Below, in pieces: positions 31,009 through 42,299 of a stretch of 64,000 nucleotides of DNA. Source of the DNA: Rhypophila decipiens (Eukaryota; Ascomycota; Sordariomycetes; Sordariales; Naviculisporaceae); the NCBI GenBank assembly GCA_033297075.1, contig MU858204.1, forward strand, positions 1-64,000, in the 5' to 3' direction. Positions within the stretch are counted from its first letter, which is position 1. The number at the start of each line of letters is the position of its first letter. A model generated the notes under the pieces. That model saw only the letters and a program-made list of their open reading frames with translations. It was not told the origin of the DNA and made no database searches. The position numbers and the translations under genes were made by a program.

Positions 31009-32700
31009 CTACACCCCAGACACCAACGTAGTCCGCAAAACAGGCAGCGGCTGGAAAACATTCACATACGGACCCAACCGCTCCCCCTGGACTACAAACC
31101 TGGTAGTGTCCATAACACTACTACCCACAGGCACAGTCCAGGTATACGTATACGGTTGGGCACTCCCCCATACAGGTGGCGTCACAGTCACAGGCCCAAC
31201 CCATTCCCACGACCAAGGCATGCCTGTATTATCCGGCGGCATGACACCAGTGTATCTATACAGATTTGAGCCTTCGGCCATGTATTTCGCGCAGACAACC
31301 TTATTGTCTGGCGGGAATTGCATGGCCCATCCGTTGGTGCAGGTGTAGGATCCGTTTCCGGTGACTGGGTCGCGGAGGAAGAGGCGAAGGAAGCCGTAGG
31401 GGACTAGCACGTCTGCTTTGTATGTTGTTGAATTTGTGCTGGGGGGCAGGGCGGTGAGGTTGGTGATGGATTTGCCGGATGGGAAGGAGAGGGTTGTCAC
31501 GTTTAGGTTTGCTGAGGATGTGCCCAAGGCGCCGCCGCCTCCTATGGCGCGGACGAAGAAGGTCAGGGTTGTTCCGGCGGGGAGGGTGACGATGGTGATG
31601 TTTCGCATTGTGGATGGAGTGCTGGCGATATGAAAGTTCGTGATGCCCTTGAATGATTTGATGTAGATGTTGTAGCCTAGAGCGTTGGTCGCGGCGTTCC
31701 AGGTTAGACGGGCTGAGCTGTAATCCCGCTTGGGATTCGCGAGACTCGGGGGAGTACCTGCAGCTGAACCGGCGGCCCAGGTGGCACTTGGAGCGTTTAA
31801 CGGGACACCGCCGGCTACAGCATCCATCTGGGCCTGCATGTAGATATCGCGGGGAAGTGTGTCGTACGGGTGGTCCCAAGTGTCGTCTGTGAGATGGATG
31901 AAGCCAGCCCCGCGTGCATTGGAGAGACTGACAGCATTTGCAACAGCCGAAGCCGGGGTGTCGTGAACAATGTGCCATATCTTTCTGGGATCTGAGGGTG
32001 TCCAAGTGAGCCCCTGGAATGACGAGTTATAGACCTGGTAGGTGTTTTCGAAGGTGACCAGCGTATCCATGGTACTCTCATAGCATTGGCCCACGGGGCA
32101 GCCGGGGTTGAGAACGGTCACCGCCCCGGGATGCCGTGTCTTGGTATATCGATTGATGTGCTTGTAGACGTCGGAATATGCATTGCTCGTGCCACAATCC
32201 CACCAGCCCTCGTCGAAAAATATGCCGCCCATGCTGGACCCATATAGCTCGTACCAGATGTCAACATCTCGCTCTATTTGGGCAGTCCAGTCTGCAATTT
32301 GGCCTGAGCCGAGCCGCGTCTTGAACTGTGCGCCACCGAGGCCAAGGTAGCCGGTACGTACATAGCCGAGAACAGTCTTGTCTGAAGCATACGCTTGATC
32401 GATGACAGTCTTCCAGGTACTATCAACAGTGGAGTCTGGCCCATTGAGCACGTTGGCGATCACGATGGAGATTTTCTGCTTTGGATAGCCGATCAAGCGT
32501 GTCCAGGCGGCGGGGTCGGATCCAGGGTGAATATAGGACGCCAAAGCAATCTGTTGAGTGATGGATCTTTTGCTAAGGGGAGCTGATACCCCATCGATTC
32601 TCCAGTCTTGGGAAAGAACGTTGGGCAAAGAGACAGCAAATGAAATGAAACAGAGTAGGAGAGCCATGAGGCTGCCAATGGGATTACAGGAGCGCATCAT
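31009..32700 (-). CDS. Secreted spherulin-4 family protein with FN3-like module
   Basis: Single exon, 563 residues. Signal peptide about 1-30 (MALLLCFISFAVSLP core). Residues about 50-290 match the spherulation-specific family 4 TIM barrel: IALASYIHPGSDPAAWTRLI, VLGYVRTGYLGLG and the acidic centre GGIFFDEGWWDCG. Enzymes of this clan (GH135 Sph3, and GH114) cut galactosamine-containing glycans outside the cell, so a glycan hydrolase role is plausible. Residues about 315-400 look like a fibronectin type III module (ARLTWNAATNALGYNIYIKS). A third region (about 410-563) has a CTNGWAMQFPPDN stretch resembling carbohydrate-associated fungal domains. The additional C-terminal modules make it longer than simple Sph3-type proteins. 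Confidence 0.85.
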   Translation of the reverse strand: MMRSCNPIGSLMALLLCFISFAVSLPNVLSQDWRIDGVSAPLSKRSITQQIALASYIHPGSDPAAWTRLIGYPKQKISIVIANVLNGPDSTVDSTWKTVIDQAYASDKTVLGYVRTGYLGLGGAQFKTRLGSGQIADWTAQIERDVDIWYELYGSSMGGIFFDEGWWDCGTSNAYSDVYKHINRYTKTRHPGAVTVLNPGCPVGQCYESTMDTLVTFENTYQVYNSSFQGLTWTPSDPRKIWHIVHDTPASAVANAVSLSNARGAGFIHLTDDTWDHPYDTLPRDIYMQAQMDAVAGGVPLNAPSATWAAGSAAGTPPSLANPKRDYSSARLTWNAATNALGYNIYIKSFKGITNFHIASTPSTMRNITIVTLPAGTTLTFFVRAIGGGGALGTSSANLNVTTLSFPSGKSITNLTALPPSTNSTTYKADVLVPYGFLRLFLRDPVTGNGSYTCTNGWAMQFPPDNKVVCAKYMAEGSNLYRYTGVMPPDNTGMPWSWEWVGPVTVTPPVWGSAQPYTYTWTVPVGSSVMDTTRFVVQGERLGPYVNVFQPLPVLRTTLVSGV

Positions 32701-34958
32701 AGTGCCAGAAGAACAGATATAGTGGGGCCAAAATAAGTATATAGAAGAGTCTGACAGAGGGATTGGTGAGTGTCTTGAGGTACTCTAGACATTAATTCCA
32801 CAGAGCAAGTGTGGAAACCAGCAAAGGTGGTTTGGCTTTATAGAGGACCGCGAGATGTGTGGCCAGCGTGGGTCATCACGATGGTTGACAATTTGCCTCA
32901 AAGACCAGATCAAGTGCCAAAACTAGCACCATGTGAGCACCAAAGTTGAAGCAAAGTCCCCCGAAGCAACCTTTTAAAGACAATGGCTTGCGCAAAAAGG
33001 GTGATATTCCAGTCACACAGTCGCCAAGAGGACCTGGAATGTAGGATGGGTGTCCTGAATGAGACGAGGTCTGCGGGCTAGACCTCGCCATGGTTCACAA
33101 TCACATTCCAAATAGGTAATAAGGGTTCGGTATACCCGCCACACGTGGGAGGTGTGGTAGTGGTAAGGGCAAGGTGTGATGTCCTTCAATTCAACCACTG
33201 GCATATATCATCGTGAGAGATTACAGCTTGTGTGACACATCTTACTCACCATTCTTGTTTTCTGGGATTTTGGGTTCATATACTAACAGCATCTATTTAC
33301 CCGCTGCCGCATCTGTCTGCATGGCCTTTCGTATGACCAGCTGACCAGCTTTAATATCGCATCAGCTCTCTCAATCCGCATAAAGTATTGAACCGTACCC
33401 TAAGGCAGTCAGCTATCGACAATAAGGTGAAGTTGAACACCGAGTTTCAGGTACGGTTCTTTTACCAGAGTTGCAGGCCGTCTTATTGGCCGACCAGTCG
33501 CATCAACGAAAGCGTATACCAGACCGAAATGTAGTTTGTATGGATAATCAATACACTTGGTTCTAGATATGCTGGAATAAAAAGGGGTATCCACAATTCG
33601 GTCGGAGACATTTCCAATAGTATCTTGTGGATCTTGAGACCTTCCTGTCACGGGGATATCTCGAAGGAGGACAACTGAACCAAACTGGCAACTGTCCCGG
33701 GAAGTGTATCTCGCTGCCTCGGTGTGGTAATATCGTTGCCGCTCCTTGACCCCGTTCTCGAAAAATTACCTCATCTGAAGCATTGTCTTGGAAGTTGGAG
33801 TTCCAAAAAAAGAATATCTCGAGGGAAAATGATCGAACCAGTCAACTGGGAAGAAGGTGTGAAGCACATTACCACATCTGTCTCGGGACTGAGAATTACC
33901 ACGCCCATGTCTTGTGCCCCCTCTTTTTCTCCGAACGACCACGTTGTACACCTTGAAGAACTGCTCCTTGAGCCACCAGCCGTACATGCATCTGGAAGGT
34001 AATCTCATATTCGATATTCCATCCAGCTCGGTGGGTTTTGCTGCATACCGCACATGCAATGGTAAAGCCTAATACCAGCTTGCTGGGTGCTTTGTGGGTA
34101 TGCGATTTTGCTTGGCCATAAAAGGTTTCGAGCAAATACAATACTAGATTTCTACCTCTTTGTTTGTACTTGGCGGTAAGCGCGTGTTTATGGACGGTTG
34201 GATATTCAGTCGTAAGCCGGAATCGTCAAGGCTGAGAGGCTTGAGTCTGATGGGATGTTAGTTCGGACAATACCGAAGCGCAAGAGACAAAGAGTGCCTA
34301 CCTTATCCAGACCTATGGGCTGACTTCGTCTAGTTAGTGGCTTTTTTGAAGATAAGGTAAACCATACTTATGAACATCTAACTGCAGTGGGACTCTGGGT
34401 TATTTGGGATTTGGATACAGGCTCAAGAATGGGACTTGAGAATGGGCACGGTTACATGTTGGATTCGACAATGCAGGGACTTGCCGACTTGTCGTCGGAA
34501 AAGGGATCCGGATAGTCCATTTTTTAGGGTTATTGCCAACAAACCTTCGAACAGAAAAGCTCATAGAATAGGTTTCTAGTACCTTATTACTACCACCTAT
34601 CAGTAGTAGTTTATATTACTTACCACCGTCCTACTTCCAACCCCTGTTGTCAATATACAAGTAGCGATATGTCTGGAAGCCCGCTTGCTCCCCCAGCTTG
34701 GGGGCCAGATGAGTCGGGTCACTGTCGATTGGTTGATTCCTTTCCTGGCCTGTAGCACAAGGCACCCTCGCATCATGCACTCTTTGACCTACGGTCTGCT
34801 CTCGTTTGAGCCGCATTTGCGTGCTTTTTGAGACTTGCGACATCCCCCGCCAAACCCTCTTGAACCTGCCTTGTGGGAATATTCAACCGCTGATCCAGAA
34901 AGTCTTGCTCACGAGTAATTATATCGTCGCCTTCTACACATGGTTACTTATCCCAGCG
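32701..34958. other. 2.2-kb gene-poor region
   Basis: Promoter of the spherulin gene on the left, and the HET gene leader on the right. ORFs of 60-100 codons occur on both strands but none has a domain. I see no tRNA, transposon terminus or long repeat. Confidence 0.45.
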
Positions 34959-37274
34959 ATGGATTTATTACGGTGTAACATCTGCCGTAGCGACCTGCTG
35001 GGACCGAGGCCACGAGATCCTCAAGCGAAGGCAAGCTCAACCAGCTTTAAAGTATCAGACCTCGAAATATCGCACAAGACAGGCTGCGGGTTCTGCGAAA
35101 TTCTGATCAAGGCAATACGGTTCGGATTTCTTGATGAGCAAGAGAGAGAACACCTTGAGGAGGAGTTCTTCCTTATATTCCACCCCATACAAGGTGGGGG
35201 AATATGTCTCCGGCTCCATAGCCATCGGGAGGAGCCTTACGATGGCTTGGATATATATCTTTCGAGAGGTAACCGCTTGTTTGGTCGAGTCTATAGTTGG
35301 GTTAAAGCACTCGCACTAGTTAATAACCCGACAGGTAATATTACCGCCGGAGGTCTCCCTCCCGATTCTCCCAAGACCCCTGGAGTACCGGCCCCTCTTC
35401 AACTAGTACGGAACTTCCCACACGGACTCGGCGAGGTTAAAGAGGTCCCGGAGAGCCCTCAGTCCCCAAGAACATGGGCCTTTATCGCCTCTCACCTAGA
35501 CCTCTGCATATCAAGCCATATAGCGTGCTGTCGAGGTGCACCATCGAATGAGTCAACGAGTATCTCATTGCCGTCGAGACTTCTCCAAATAGACAGTCAC
35601 AAAGCAGGAAGTCAAATCAAGGTCCGCCTGGTCGATACAGATCCATCCGCCGCCGCAGCAGTGAAATATGCAGCACTTAGCTACTCCTGGGGCTTCACTG
35701 CAACCCGGCCACCGCTGACCACAACGCGATCCAACCTGGCGCAGATGCGGGCCGGGATCGATACATCCGAAATGCCCCTGACGCTGCAAGACGCAATTAC
35801 CGTCTGCTTGCGTCTTGACGTGAGCTCGATCTGGATCGACTCGCTCTGTATCATCCAAGACGATGCTCAGGACTGGGCAGACGAGTCTCGCAGGATGGGC
35901 ACGATATACCAAAATGCATTCTTCACCATTGTCTCGGCGTCCACCCAGTCGTGCCACGACAGCTTCCTGAACAGTCGACGTGGAGGATCCCTAGCCATCG
36001 CCAGGGTCCGAGTCGGTGCCGGTGCCGACACCGACATCGAAATGGAGCATGAGAGACACATTGTCAAAGTCCGTCGTCGCATCAACAGCGGCCACCACCT
36101 CCGATGTCACGAGGTATATCCAAACTCTCCCATCGACCCAATCGACAAGCGCGCGTGGACCCTCCAGGAACGCGCCCTATCTACCCGGTCGATCGTCTTC
36201 ACGGGGAAAGAAGTACAGTGGGAATGCGGCGCCTCAAAGGCTTGCGAATGTGACCTCGGGCCGGTGGAGGATACCATTCGCGAGTTTATACGGGATTCCT
36301 TCGACCTTGCCGACCGAAAGACGACAGTGTGGCCTCTTCGGGACATGCGACAAGTGGTGGTGAGGGACGACACCACCCCCTCGAAATCCCTACCTGGCTG
36401 GGAGATCCTGGTCACCGAGTACTCGCGGCGAGCCCTGACCGTAGACGCGGACAGACTCCCCGCGCTATCGGCGTTGGCGTCGAGCGTGTCGCCTTATTTC
36501 GACGATTCGGCCTACTTCGCGGGGCTCTGGAGCAAGGAGCTGCTCAGCGGGCTGTGCTGGTCGGCCTGGCATGATTTCACTGGAGCGCCTAGTGACAAGT
36601 CGCGATTCGCCAAACAATATGTCGCCCCTAGTTTCTCGTGGGCTTCTGTGATCGGCCAGGTGACCTATGCCAACGAACGTGTCGTCACGGTCGGCAGCCT
36701 CCGTTGGAGGGCCAGCGTGGCGGCGTGCCACATCAGGCACGGCACCCACGACGTCTTCGGGCGCGTCCTCTCCGAGTCATATATCGATCTTAGGGCGCCC
36801 CTATCCGTCGTGTCGCTAGTCAAAATGGGTAATAATAGCTCCAGGAAAACACTCGAGGTCAAGTTTCATTCCATACCGGATCCTCCATCATTTCTCGCCC
36901 GTGTCGACGGCCCAATTTACAGATCATCATATGAAGTTAGTGATACTCGTCTCGACGGCACAACAAAATCATCAAAAACCGAACTCATCACCCTGCGTCG
37001 GTTTACTCATGGGCATATCGAAGACTACTACAGAAACGGGCATCATGACGATTTCTTTGATGTACCCATTCACTTTGTTCCTTTATTTGAGAATAACCGG
37101 ACCGCATGGGATAGAACCACCATCTGGGGCCTGCTGCTTGGACGCAGGCTGTCAGCCGAGCCCGAGGCCGCCAACGAGTACGAGAGGATCGGGAGGCTGT
37201 CTTTAGACGTCAGGACCTCGAAATTCGATTTCGGGCGGCTGTATGAGCAGGAGACTGTTGTTCGTATATATTGA
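34959..37274 (+). CDS. HET domain protein (heterokaryon incompatibility type)
   Basis: Single exon, 771 residues from the ATG at 34959 (MDLLRCNICRSDLLG). The frame opens 51 codons earlier without an ATG. The N-terminal module has CNIC...CGFC cysteines. The HET domain (about 235-400) shows YAALSYSWGF, LQDAITVCLRLDVSSIWIDS, LCIIQDDAQDWADESRRMG and IYQNAFFTIVSAS, then the conserved later block RAWTLQERALSTRSIVFTG. HET proteins trigger cell death on fusion of unlike hyphae and have TIR-like folds, though most family members in a genome are uncharacterised. No NACHT or ankyrin part is attached. The tail (about 600-771) has no recognised domain. Confidence 0.92.
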   Translation: MDLLRCNICRSDLLGPRPRDPQAKASSTSFKVSDLEISHKTGCGFCEILIKAIRFGFLDEQEREHLEEEFFLIFHPIQGGGICLRLHSHREEPYDGLDIYLSRGNRLFGRVYSWVKALALVNNPTGNITAGGLPPDSPKTPGVPAPLQLVRNFPHGLGEVKEVPESPQSPRTWAFIASHLDLCISSHIACCRGAPSNESTSISLPSRLLQIDSHKAGSQIKVRLVDTDPSAAAAVKYAALSYSWGFTATRPPLTTTRSNLAQMRAGIDTSEMPLTLQDAITVCLRLDVSSIWIDSLCIIQDDAQDWADESRRMGTIYQNAFFTIVSASTQSCHDSFLNSRRGGSLAIARVRVGAGADTDIEMEHERHIVKVRRRINSGHHLRCHEVYPNSPIDPIDKRAWTLQERALSTRSIVFTGKEVQWECGASKACECDLGPVEDTIREFIRDSFDLADRKTTVWPLRDMRQVVVRDDTTPSKSLPGWEILVTEYSRRALTVDADRLPALSALASSVSPYFDDSAYFAGLWSKELLSGLCWSAWHDFTGAPSDKSRFAKQYVAPSFSWASVIGQVTYANERVVTVGSLRWRASVAACHIRHGTHDVFGRVLSESYIDLRAPLSVVSLVKMGNNSSRKTLEVKFHSIPDPPSFLARVDGPIYRSSYEVSDTRLDGTTKSSKTELITLRRFTHGHIEDYYRNGHHDDFFDVPIHFVPLFENNRTAWDRTTIWGLLLGRRLSAEPEAANEYERIGRLSLDVRTSKFDFGRLYEQETVVRIY

Positions 37275-38376
37275 AGATTGAAGAATGTAGGTGCCCATCT
37301 CATACCTCCTCTCCAATCTAAACTATAAATCACCGGCATTCTTACCGGCTTCCCCTATCCAGCAACCCGGCCCTTTTTCTCATCTTGCCTCTGTTTGCGC
37401 CTGTGGTTGAATCACGCCGTGTCAGTACGGAAACCTGGGGTAATCATATTGTGTCTGCCTCTGGTTGATGTTGATGAGGTATCTAGAGAGGTTCTGCTGT
37501 TGTGTGATCTGAGAAGACTAATCGGTGATCAAGTTCTCCGGCTCGGTCAGGAGGGCAATGATGGAAATGTCGTCGCTCAGAGGACTCTATACGAGTAGAA
37601 GAATGAAAATTGGGAATGTCGTCTCGGCAAATGGACACTGGAAAACCCGAGATCCACAGGTCCGCCTCGACGCCCGGCTCACCCGATCCAAGCCGATGGC
37701 TGTTTGTTGGAAAGGGATCCACTTCGGCCCGGACCGGGCGAATTCATCCCCACTGCGCCGATGTTGCCCGGCCGAAAGTTGGAGAAGGCCCACCAGTTGG
37801 CCACTGCCTTCCAGTCCACTCGAGTCCAGGACTGGCTGCTGCCATTCGCTCGCCACGGTTCCCAGAAGTAAATGTTAACTTGGCACCCTCTGAGCTCTCG
37901 ACACTGGAAAGCCCTCGACTCCCGCGGATCATGGACTGGCCAGAAAGAACCAAATGTGTTTTTTACAACCAGTTCCCTGCTTCTTTCCTTTCACCCTCCG
38001 AACCCACCGTTGACGCCCAGAACTCGTTCCGATTTGACCGAAAGTCGGAGCCGCTAGGATGGACTGGGACTAGACTCTCTTGACTCCGCATAATCTTATC
38101 AGATGATCTTTTCTTCCCCCATCTTGGGCCTCTTGGGCCGCAGGGTGGACACTTTGAGGGGCACCATGTTCTCGCCGTCGATCGACTCCGTCCGAGTCAA
38201 ATATCAAGATTCAGTGGGTTTAAAACCCCGTGATACCCTCTGTTCCCCAGGTTTTTGCCAGACTTGATCACACCACCATCCATGTTGTGTAACAAGACCA
38301 TTGTTGGCCCAATATAAGACTACCGACCTTATCAACACCAACACCAAATACACCTATCCTGGGTACAAACAGCACA
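37275..38376. other. Intergenic, promoter of the amidohydrolase gene
   Basis: No credible gene. A TATA-like AATATAAGA at 38311-38319 lies about 60 bp before the ATG at 38377. Confidence 0.45.
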
Positions 38377-40176
38377 ATGTCAGAGTCAACCCTTTTCATC
38401 AACGCAAGAATCTTCCGCTCCGGCGTCAAACCCGGGACCTCTCCAGGCCTCCATGGCCTACCCAGCTTCGCACAATGCATGCTCGCACGGGGATCCCAAA
38501 TCGAGCATGTTGGCTCCGAGTCTGACGAGCCGATCAAAGCTGCGCTGTCAACAGCCTCTCCGCCAGCCATCGTTGACCTCAAGGGGAAGACAATCCTGCC
38601 AGGATTCGTCGACGGCCACATGCACCTCATGCTTCTCGGCCAGGCTCTCAACAAGCTCGACATTGGCCACTGCAAGTCACTCTCAGACATCCGCGCCGCC
38701 ATATCCGCCTACGCCGTCGCCAACCCAGACGTCCCTCGGATACTGTGCAGAGGATACATGCACTCCATGACAGACCCTCACAAGGTAACCTCTGCTGACC
38801 TGGACGGTCTCGACACCCCCAGCCTCTCCGCGGGAAGGCCTGAACGTCCCATCCTGATCGATACAAAAGACCTCCACTCTTCATGGTGCAACTCCTCCGC
38901 CGTGAAGGATCTCGAAGCAGACACTTGGCCAGACGTGCCAGGAGGGACCATCGAACGAGATGCGTCGACAGGTGCACTCACCGGCGTCTTTACTGAAGCC
39001 GCCAACATCACCTATGTCTGGCCGTACCTCGCCCGCGTAGCTTCCATGTCGGAACGAATCGAGTCGATCCGCGCCGCAGTAGCCAACTACCACCAATTCG
39101 GTTACACGGGCCTAATCGACATGGCCATGGACGAAGGAGCCTGGGAAGCTCTGCAGTCTGTCCGTCGCGATACTTCGAACCCCCTACCGATGCGAATCGC
39201 CGCCTACTGGCTCATCCGCCCCGGAAAATCTGACCAAGAACATCTCGCCCAGGTCGACCGCGCCATCGAGCTCTCCAAGCAATACAACGCCACTACCTCG
39301 CCCGACTGCAGGATAGTAGGCATCAAAGTCATTTGCGACGGTATCATCGACGCCTGCACAGCCGGTCTTTCAGAGCCCTACCTCAGCTCAAACTCCCAAA
39401 CTTCGCCTGACGAGCCTATCACAGCCGGGATCCCGCTCTGGACAGCCGAGCAGCTCATCCCGGTCGTAAAAGCCGCCACGGCCGCAAACCTCCAGATCGC
39501 ACTACACGCCATCGGCGACGGCACAATCAAGACGGTAATCGACGTTCTCTCTACCTACGCCAACCCATCCAGCCGCCCGAGAGTCGAGCATCTGGAACTG
39601 TCTTCAGCGGAGGATGCCATACGGTTAGGAAAGGCAGGCATCACAGCCTCGATCCAGCCTGTCCACGCCGATCCCGCTATCTTACGTGCCTGGCCGAGAC
39701 TGCTGGGAAAGCATAGATGTGGTAGGGCATTTGCATATCGCGAGTTTGCAGATCATGGTGCGCCGCTTGCGCTGGGAAGTGACTCGCCTACTGCGCCGCA
39801 TTGTCCGCTAGGAAATATCTATGTTGCTGCGACGAGAAGAAGCTTCAGGGAAAGGGGGATGGATGTTTCAGTGACTGTGGACGACAAGGAGGATAGTAAT
39901 GTGGTGAGGAATGAGAAGTTTAGACTTGGTGTATGTGAAGCGTTTGCCGCGGCTACCGAGGGCGCTGCGTATAGCTGTTTTGACGAAGAGCGCATGGGGA
40001 GATTGGAGAAGGGCTTGAAGGCGGATTTTGTCATTGTTGGCGGGCTAGGTGGAGACGATTGGGACTGGGACTGGAAAGGGGACGACAAGGAGGGAGATCG
40101 TCAGGTGGAGAGGTTGGCGAGTACGGCAAAGGTGGAGGAGACTTGGTTTGATGGGGTGAGGGTTTGGTCTGCTTGA
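38377..40176 (+). CDS. YtcJ-like amidohydrolase (Amidohydro_3 family)
   Basis: Single exon, 599 residues. ILPGFVDGHMHLMLLG carries the metal-binding His81-x-His83. Later ligands are His377 (IALHAIGDG), His405 (PRVEHLELSS) and the catalytic Asp469 (LALGSDSPTAP). CEAFAAATEGAAYSCFDE followed by MGRLEKGLKADFVIVGG is the standard C-terminal return to the small beta-sandwich domain. The N-terminus (ESTLFINARIFRSG) starts that domain. Family members hydrolyse amide or formamide bonds in small molecules, and the fungal substrate is unknown. A Trp/Asp/Lys-rich insert (GDDWDWDWKGDDKEGD) in the C-terminal domain is unusual and should be a surface loop. Confidence 0.9.
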   Translation: MSESTLFINARIFRSGVKPGTSPGLHGLPSFAQCMLARGSQIEHVGSESDEPIKAALSTASPPAIVDLKGKTILPGFVDGHMHLMLLGQALNKLDIGHCKSLSDIRAAISAYAVANPDVPRILCRGYMHSMTDPHKVTSADLDGLDTPSLSAGRPERPILIDTKDLHSSWCNSSAVKDLEADTWPDVPGGTIERDASTGALTGVFTEAANITYVWPYLARVASMSERIESIRAAVANYHQFGYTGLIDMAMDEGAWEALQSVRRDTSNPLPMRIAAYWLIRPGKSDQEHLAQVDRAIELSKQYNATTSPDCRIVGIKVICDGIIDACTAGLSEPYLSSNSQTSPDEPITAGIPLWTAEQLIPVVKAATAANLQIALHAIGDGTIKTVIDVLSTYANPSSRPRVEHLELSSAEDAIRLGKAGITASIQPVHADPAILRAWPRLLGKHRCGRAFAYREFADHGAPLALGSDSPTAPHCPLGNIYVAATRRSFRERGMDVSVTVDDKEDSNVVRNEKFRLGVCEAFAAATEGAAYSCFDEERMGRLEKGLKADFVIVGGLGGDDWDWDWKGDDKEGDRQVERLASTAKVEETWFDGVRVWSA

Positions 40177-41195
40177 GAAGACGGACTTGGAAGTGAGGTT
40201 GGCGTGGTGAGATGAAGGACGATTGGTTGTAAAAGTTGGATATAATTCGACAGTCAGTTCATAAGACCGGCTATCTCGGCCTACAAAGAAGCAATGTTGA
40301 CAGTGTCTAGATGAGCTGAATGCAAGCAGCAAAGGTTTGTAATCGCCAGGGTCTTCCGTGCTTCTGAACAAGTGGTATACCAAGGGAAGTCTTGGTAGGG
40401 TGTGAATCCGGGAGATTTGGGTCCGTCTGCAGGGAGACGAGAAAGTCCAATTTGGGAGGACAAGAGATGCACACAAGGAAGGTGCACTTGGCCCGTAGGG
40501 GTCTTTCTCGTCTTGTCCTCCCGGGCCTTCCGTCTTTCTCCCATTCCCCTTACTGGGAAGTATTGAGTCCCATTTCTTTATGGAGTTGCCCTCGTCCCCT
40601 CACTGACTTCCACACTCCTTGTCCTCCACCTACAGCAGCCAGATGGACAGCATTTTGTTGGCTCATATCCTTTGTGAATCTGAATCTGAGCTATTAAAGG
40701 CTGACCATGACACAAAGTCACAGACTCGGCATATCCTCCTCTGTCTCTCCCAAGAGGATCTTAATGTCCGAGCAGTCGAACCCCTGGGAACACCAGTATT
40801 TCAGAGAGCTGAGAATGATACAGGGAGGAATAGTAAATGCCAACTCGTTCAAAATTTCCTGACAAGGGCTGAAGCCACATGGCGGCAATCGCTTGCCGGG
40901 CATGTTGTTTTCAATAGAGTCAAAGCTCTGTATTGGGGGATGTCATCGAGGCCCAAAGATTGAGACATGGTGAAGCTATTACGGAATTCTATTACATACT
41001 CGGGAGACGAGTTGGCCTTGCTTGACCAGATCTCACATTCTCATGATATTTATATGTCCAACTCCATCCCCCTTGTCGACCCATCTTCCTTCTAACCCAT
41101 CATCGACCAGCAGAGCAGCAACAGCCCACAGCACTCATTCACTCGTCACTTACCCAGTTACTCTTTTGACCAAATCCCCACGCTCTTTTACAGCA
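40177..41195. other. Intergenic
   Basis: 3' flank of the amidohydrolase and promoter of the Gly/Asn-rich protein gene. A frame at 40619-40963 starts at ATG-like context but lacks any recognisable content. Confidence 0.45.
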
Positions 41196-42299
41196 ATGGC
41201 AGCAATCGTCCCCCGCGCGGCTCTGGATGTCTTTCACGGGCCTGCTGGCGAATGCGTCATTCAGCTGGAGGCCTTTGCCGCGCTCCAATGCAATTCCTTG
41301 ATTTCCATCCAGCTGCCCTTTGACAAAACTCACAAGCCAGTCGTCAACGTCGAAGAGCAGTACATTCACATCACGCCCTCTGTTCCTCACCCGCCCGCTC
41401 CTACCCCTCACAAGGAGGCTCCTCCCGCTTGGGAGTATGTTCCCAACCCGCCCGTTGCGGTAAGTAACTTGGATTATGATGAGAGTAGTTGACTCGGGAC
41501 AGGAGTGCTAATCTTGGACGGCTAGCTCGCTTCTTCTGAGCCGTGCGATGATGGCCCTGATCAGCCAAAGCCTACTCCTTGGGGTCCCGAAGAGCCTGGA
41601 TTCCAGGGCGGCAATGGCAATGGCAATGGCAATGGCAATGGCAACGATCACGGTCGTGGAAACGGAAACGGCAACAACAACGGCAACGGAAATGGTCGTG
41701 GAAATGGCGGGAACGGCGGGAACGGTGGAGGTCGAGGTAATGGTGGGGGTAATGGTGGAGGTCGAGGCAATGGCCGGCAGAATGGTGGCCAAAACAACAA
41801 CGGCGGACCCAACAACGGCGGACTGAACGGCAATGGTGGACCCTTCAACGGCGACTGTCCTCCCCTTGTTAGCGTATCCGTCGACCTCGATAGTCTCGAC
41901 ATCGACGTGGATGTCTACCTCAACATCCTCAAGGATTCTGGGCTGGTTGACGCTGTTCTTAACCTCCTCGGGCTCGGCTCGCCATCGCACACCATCACTC
42001 GGAGCGGATATCAGGTCGAATGCGGTCTCTCCCTGGCCGAGGTCACCGTCGGTGACGGTGTCACTGCTACACCCGTTGATGCGGCCAGTGTCGAGGACTG
42101 CCTGGCTCAGTGCGTTGAGAACTCTATTGTTGCCACCGTCAACGACCTCCTTGGACTCGACGTCTGCTTGGGCGTCTCGTTTGACCAGGGTGTGGATGTT
42201 GACGCCTGCCTTTTCTTTACCGGCTCGCGGGACACCATTTTGGATGTCTCTGGAGGGATCCTCAAGCCTGATAGTCTTCTTGTTCTCAACATTGAGTAG
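41196..42299 (+). CDS. Gly/Asn-rich repeat protein with Cys-containing C-terminal domain
   Basis: Two exons, 41196-41459 and 41526-42299 (66-nt intron, GTAAGT...GGCTAG), giving 345 residues. Three parts are visible. Residues 1-90 hold a short domain (CVIQLEAFAALQCNSLISIQ) followed by a Pro-rich stretch. Residues about 112-205 are nearly all Gly, Asn, Arg and Gln, starting with five GN dipeptides. Residues about 205-345 are aliphatic and acidic (VSVDLDSLDIDVDVYLN) with DAASVEDCLAQCVENS and several more cysteines, which resembles PAN/Apple-type spacing. I find no clear signal peptide with this ATG; an in-frame ATG-less extension lies upstream. Function unknown. Such GN-rich linkers occur in cell-wall and adhesive proteins, but an RNA-binding-like low-complexity role is also possible. 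Confidence 0.72.
41606..41850 (+). repeat. GGCAAT-type coding repeat
   Basis: Begins with five GGCAAT hexamers, then irregular GGN-AAY/CGT codons to about 41850. It encodes the Gly/Asn-rich linker. It also leaves the complementary strand open (280 codons, 42350-41508), which is a by-product. Confidence 0.8.

Noticed and set aside
31301..32005. 234-codon minus-strand ORF within the spherulin gene
   Set aside because: Other frame of the same strand; Arg/His/Pro-rich, and the 563-codon frame shows the domain match.
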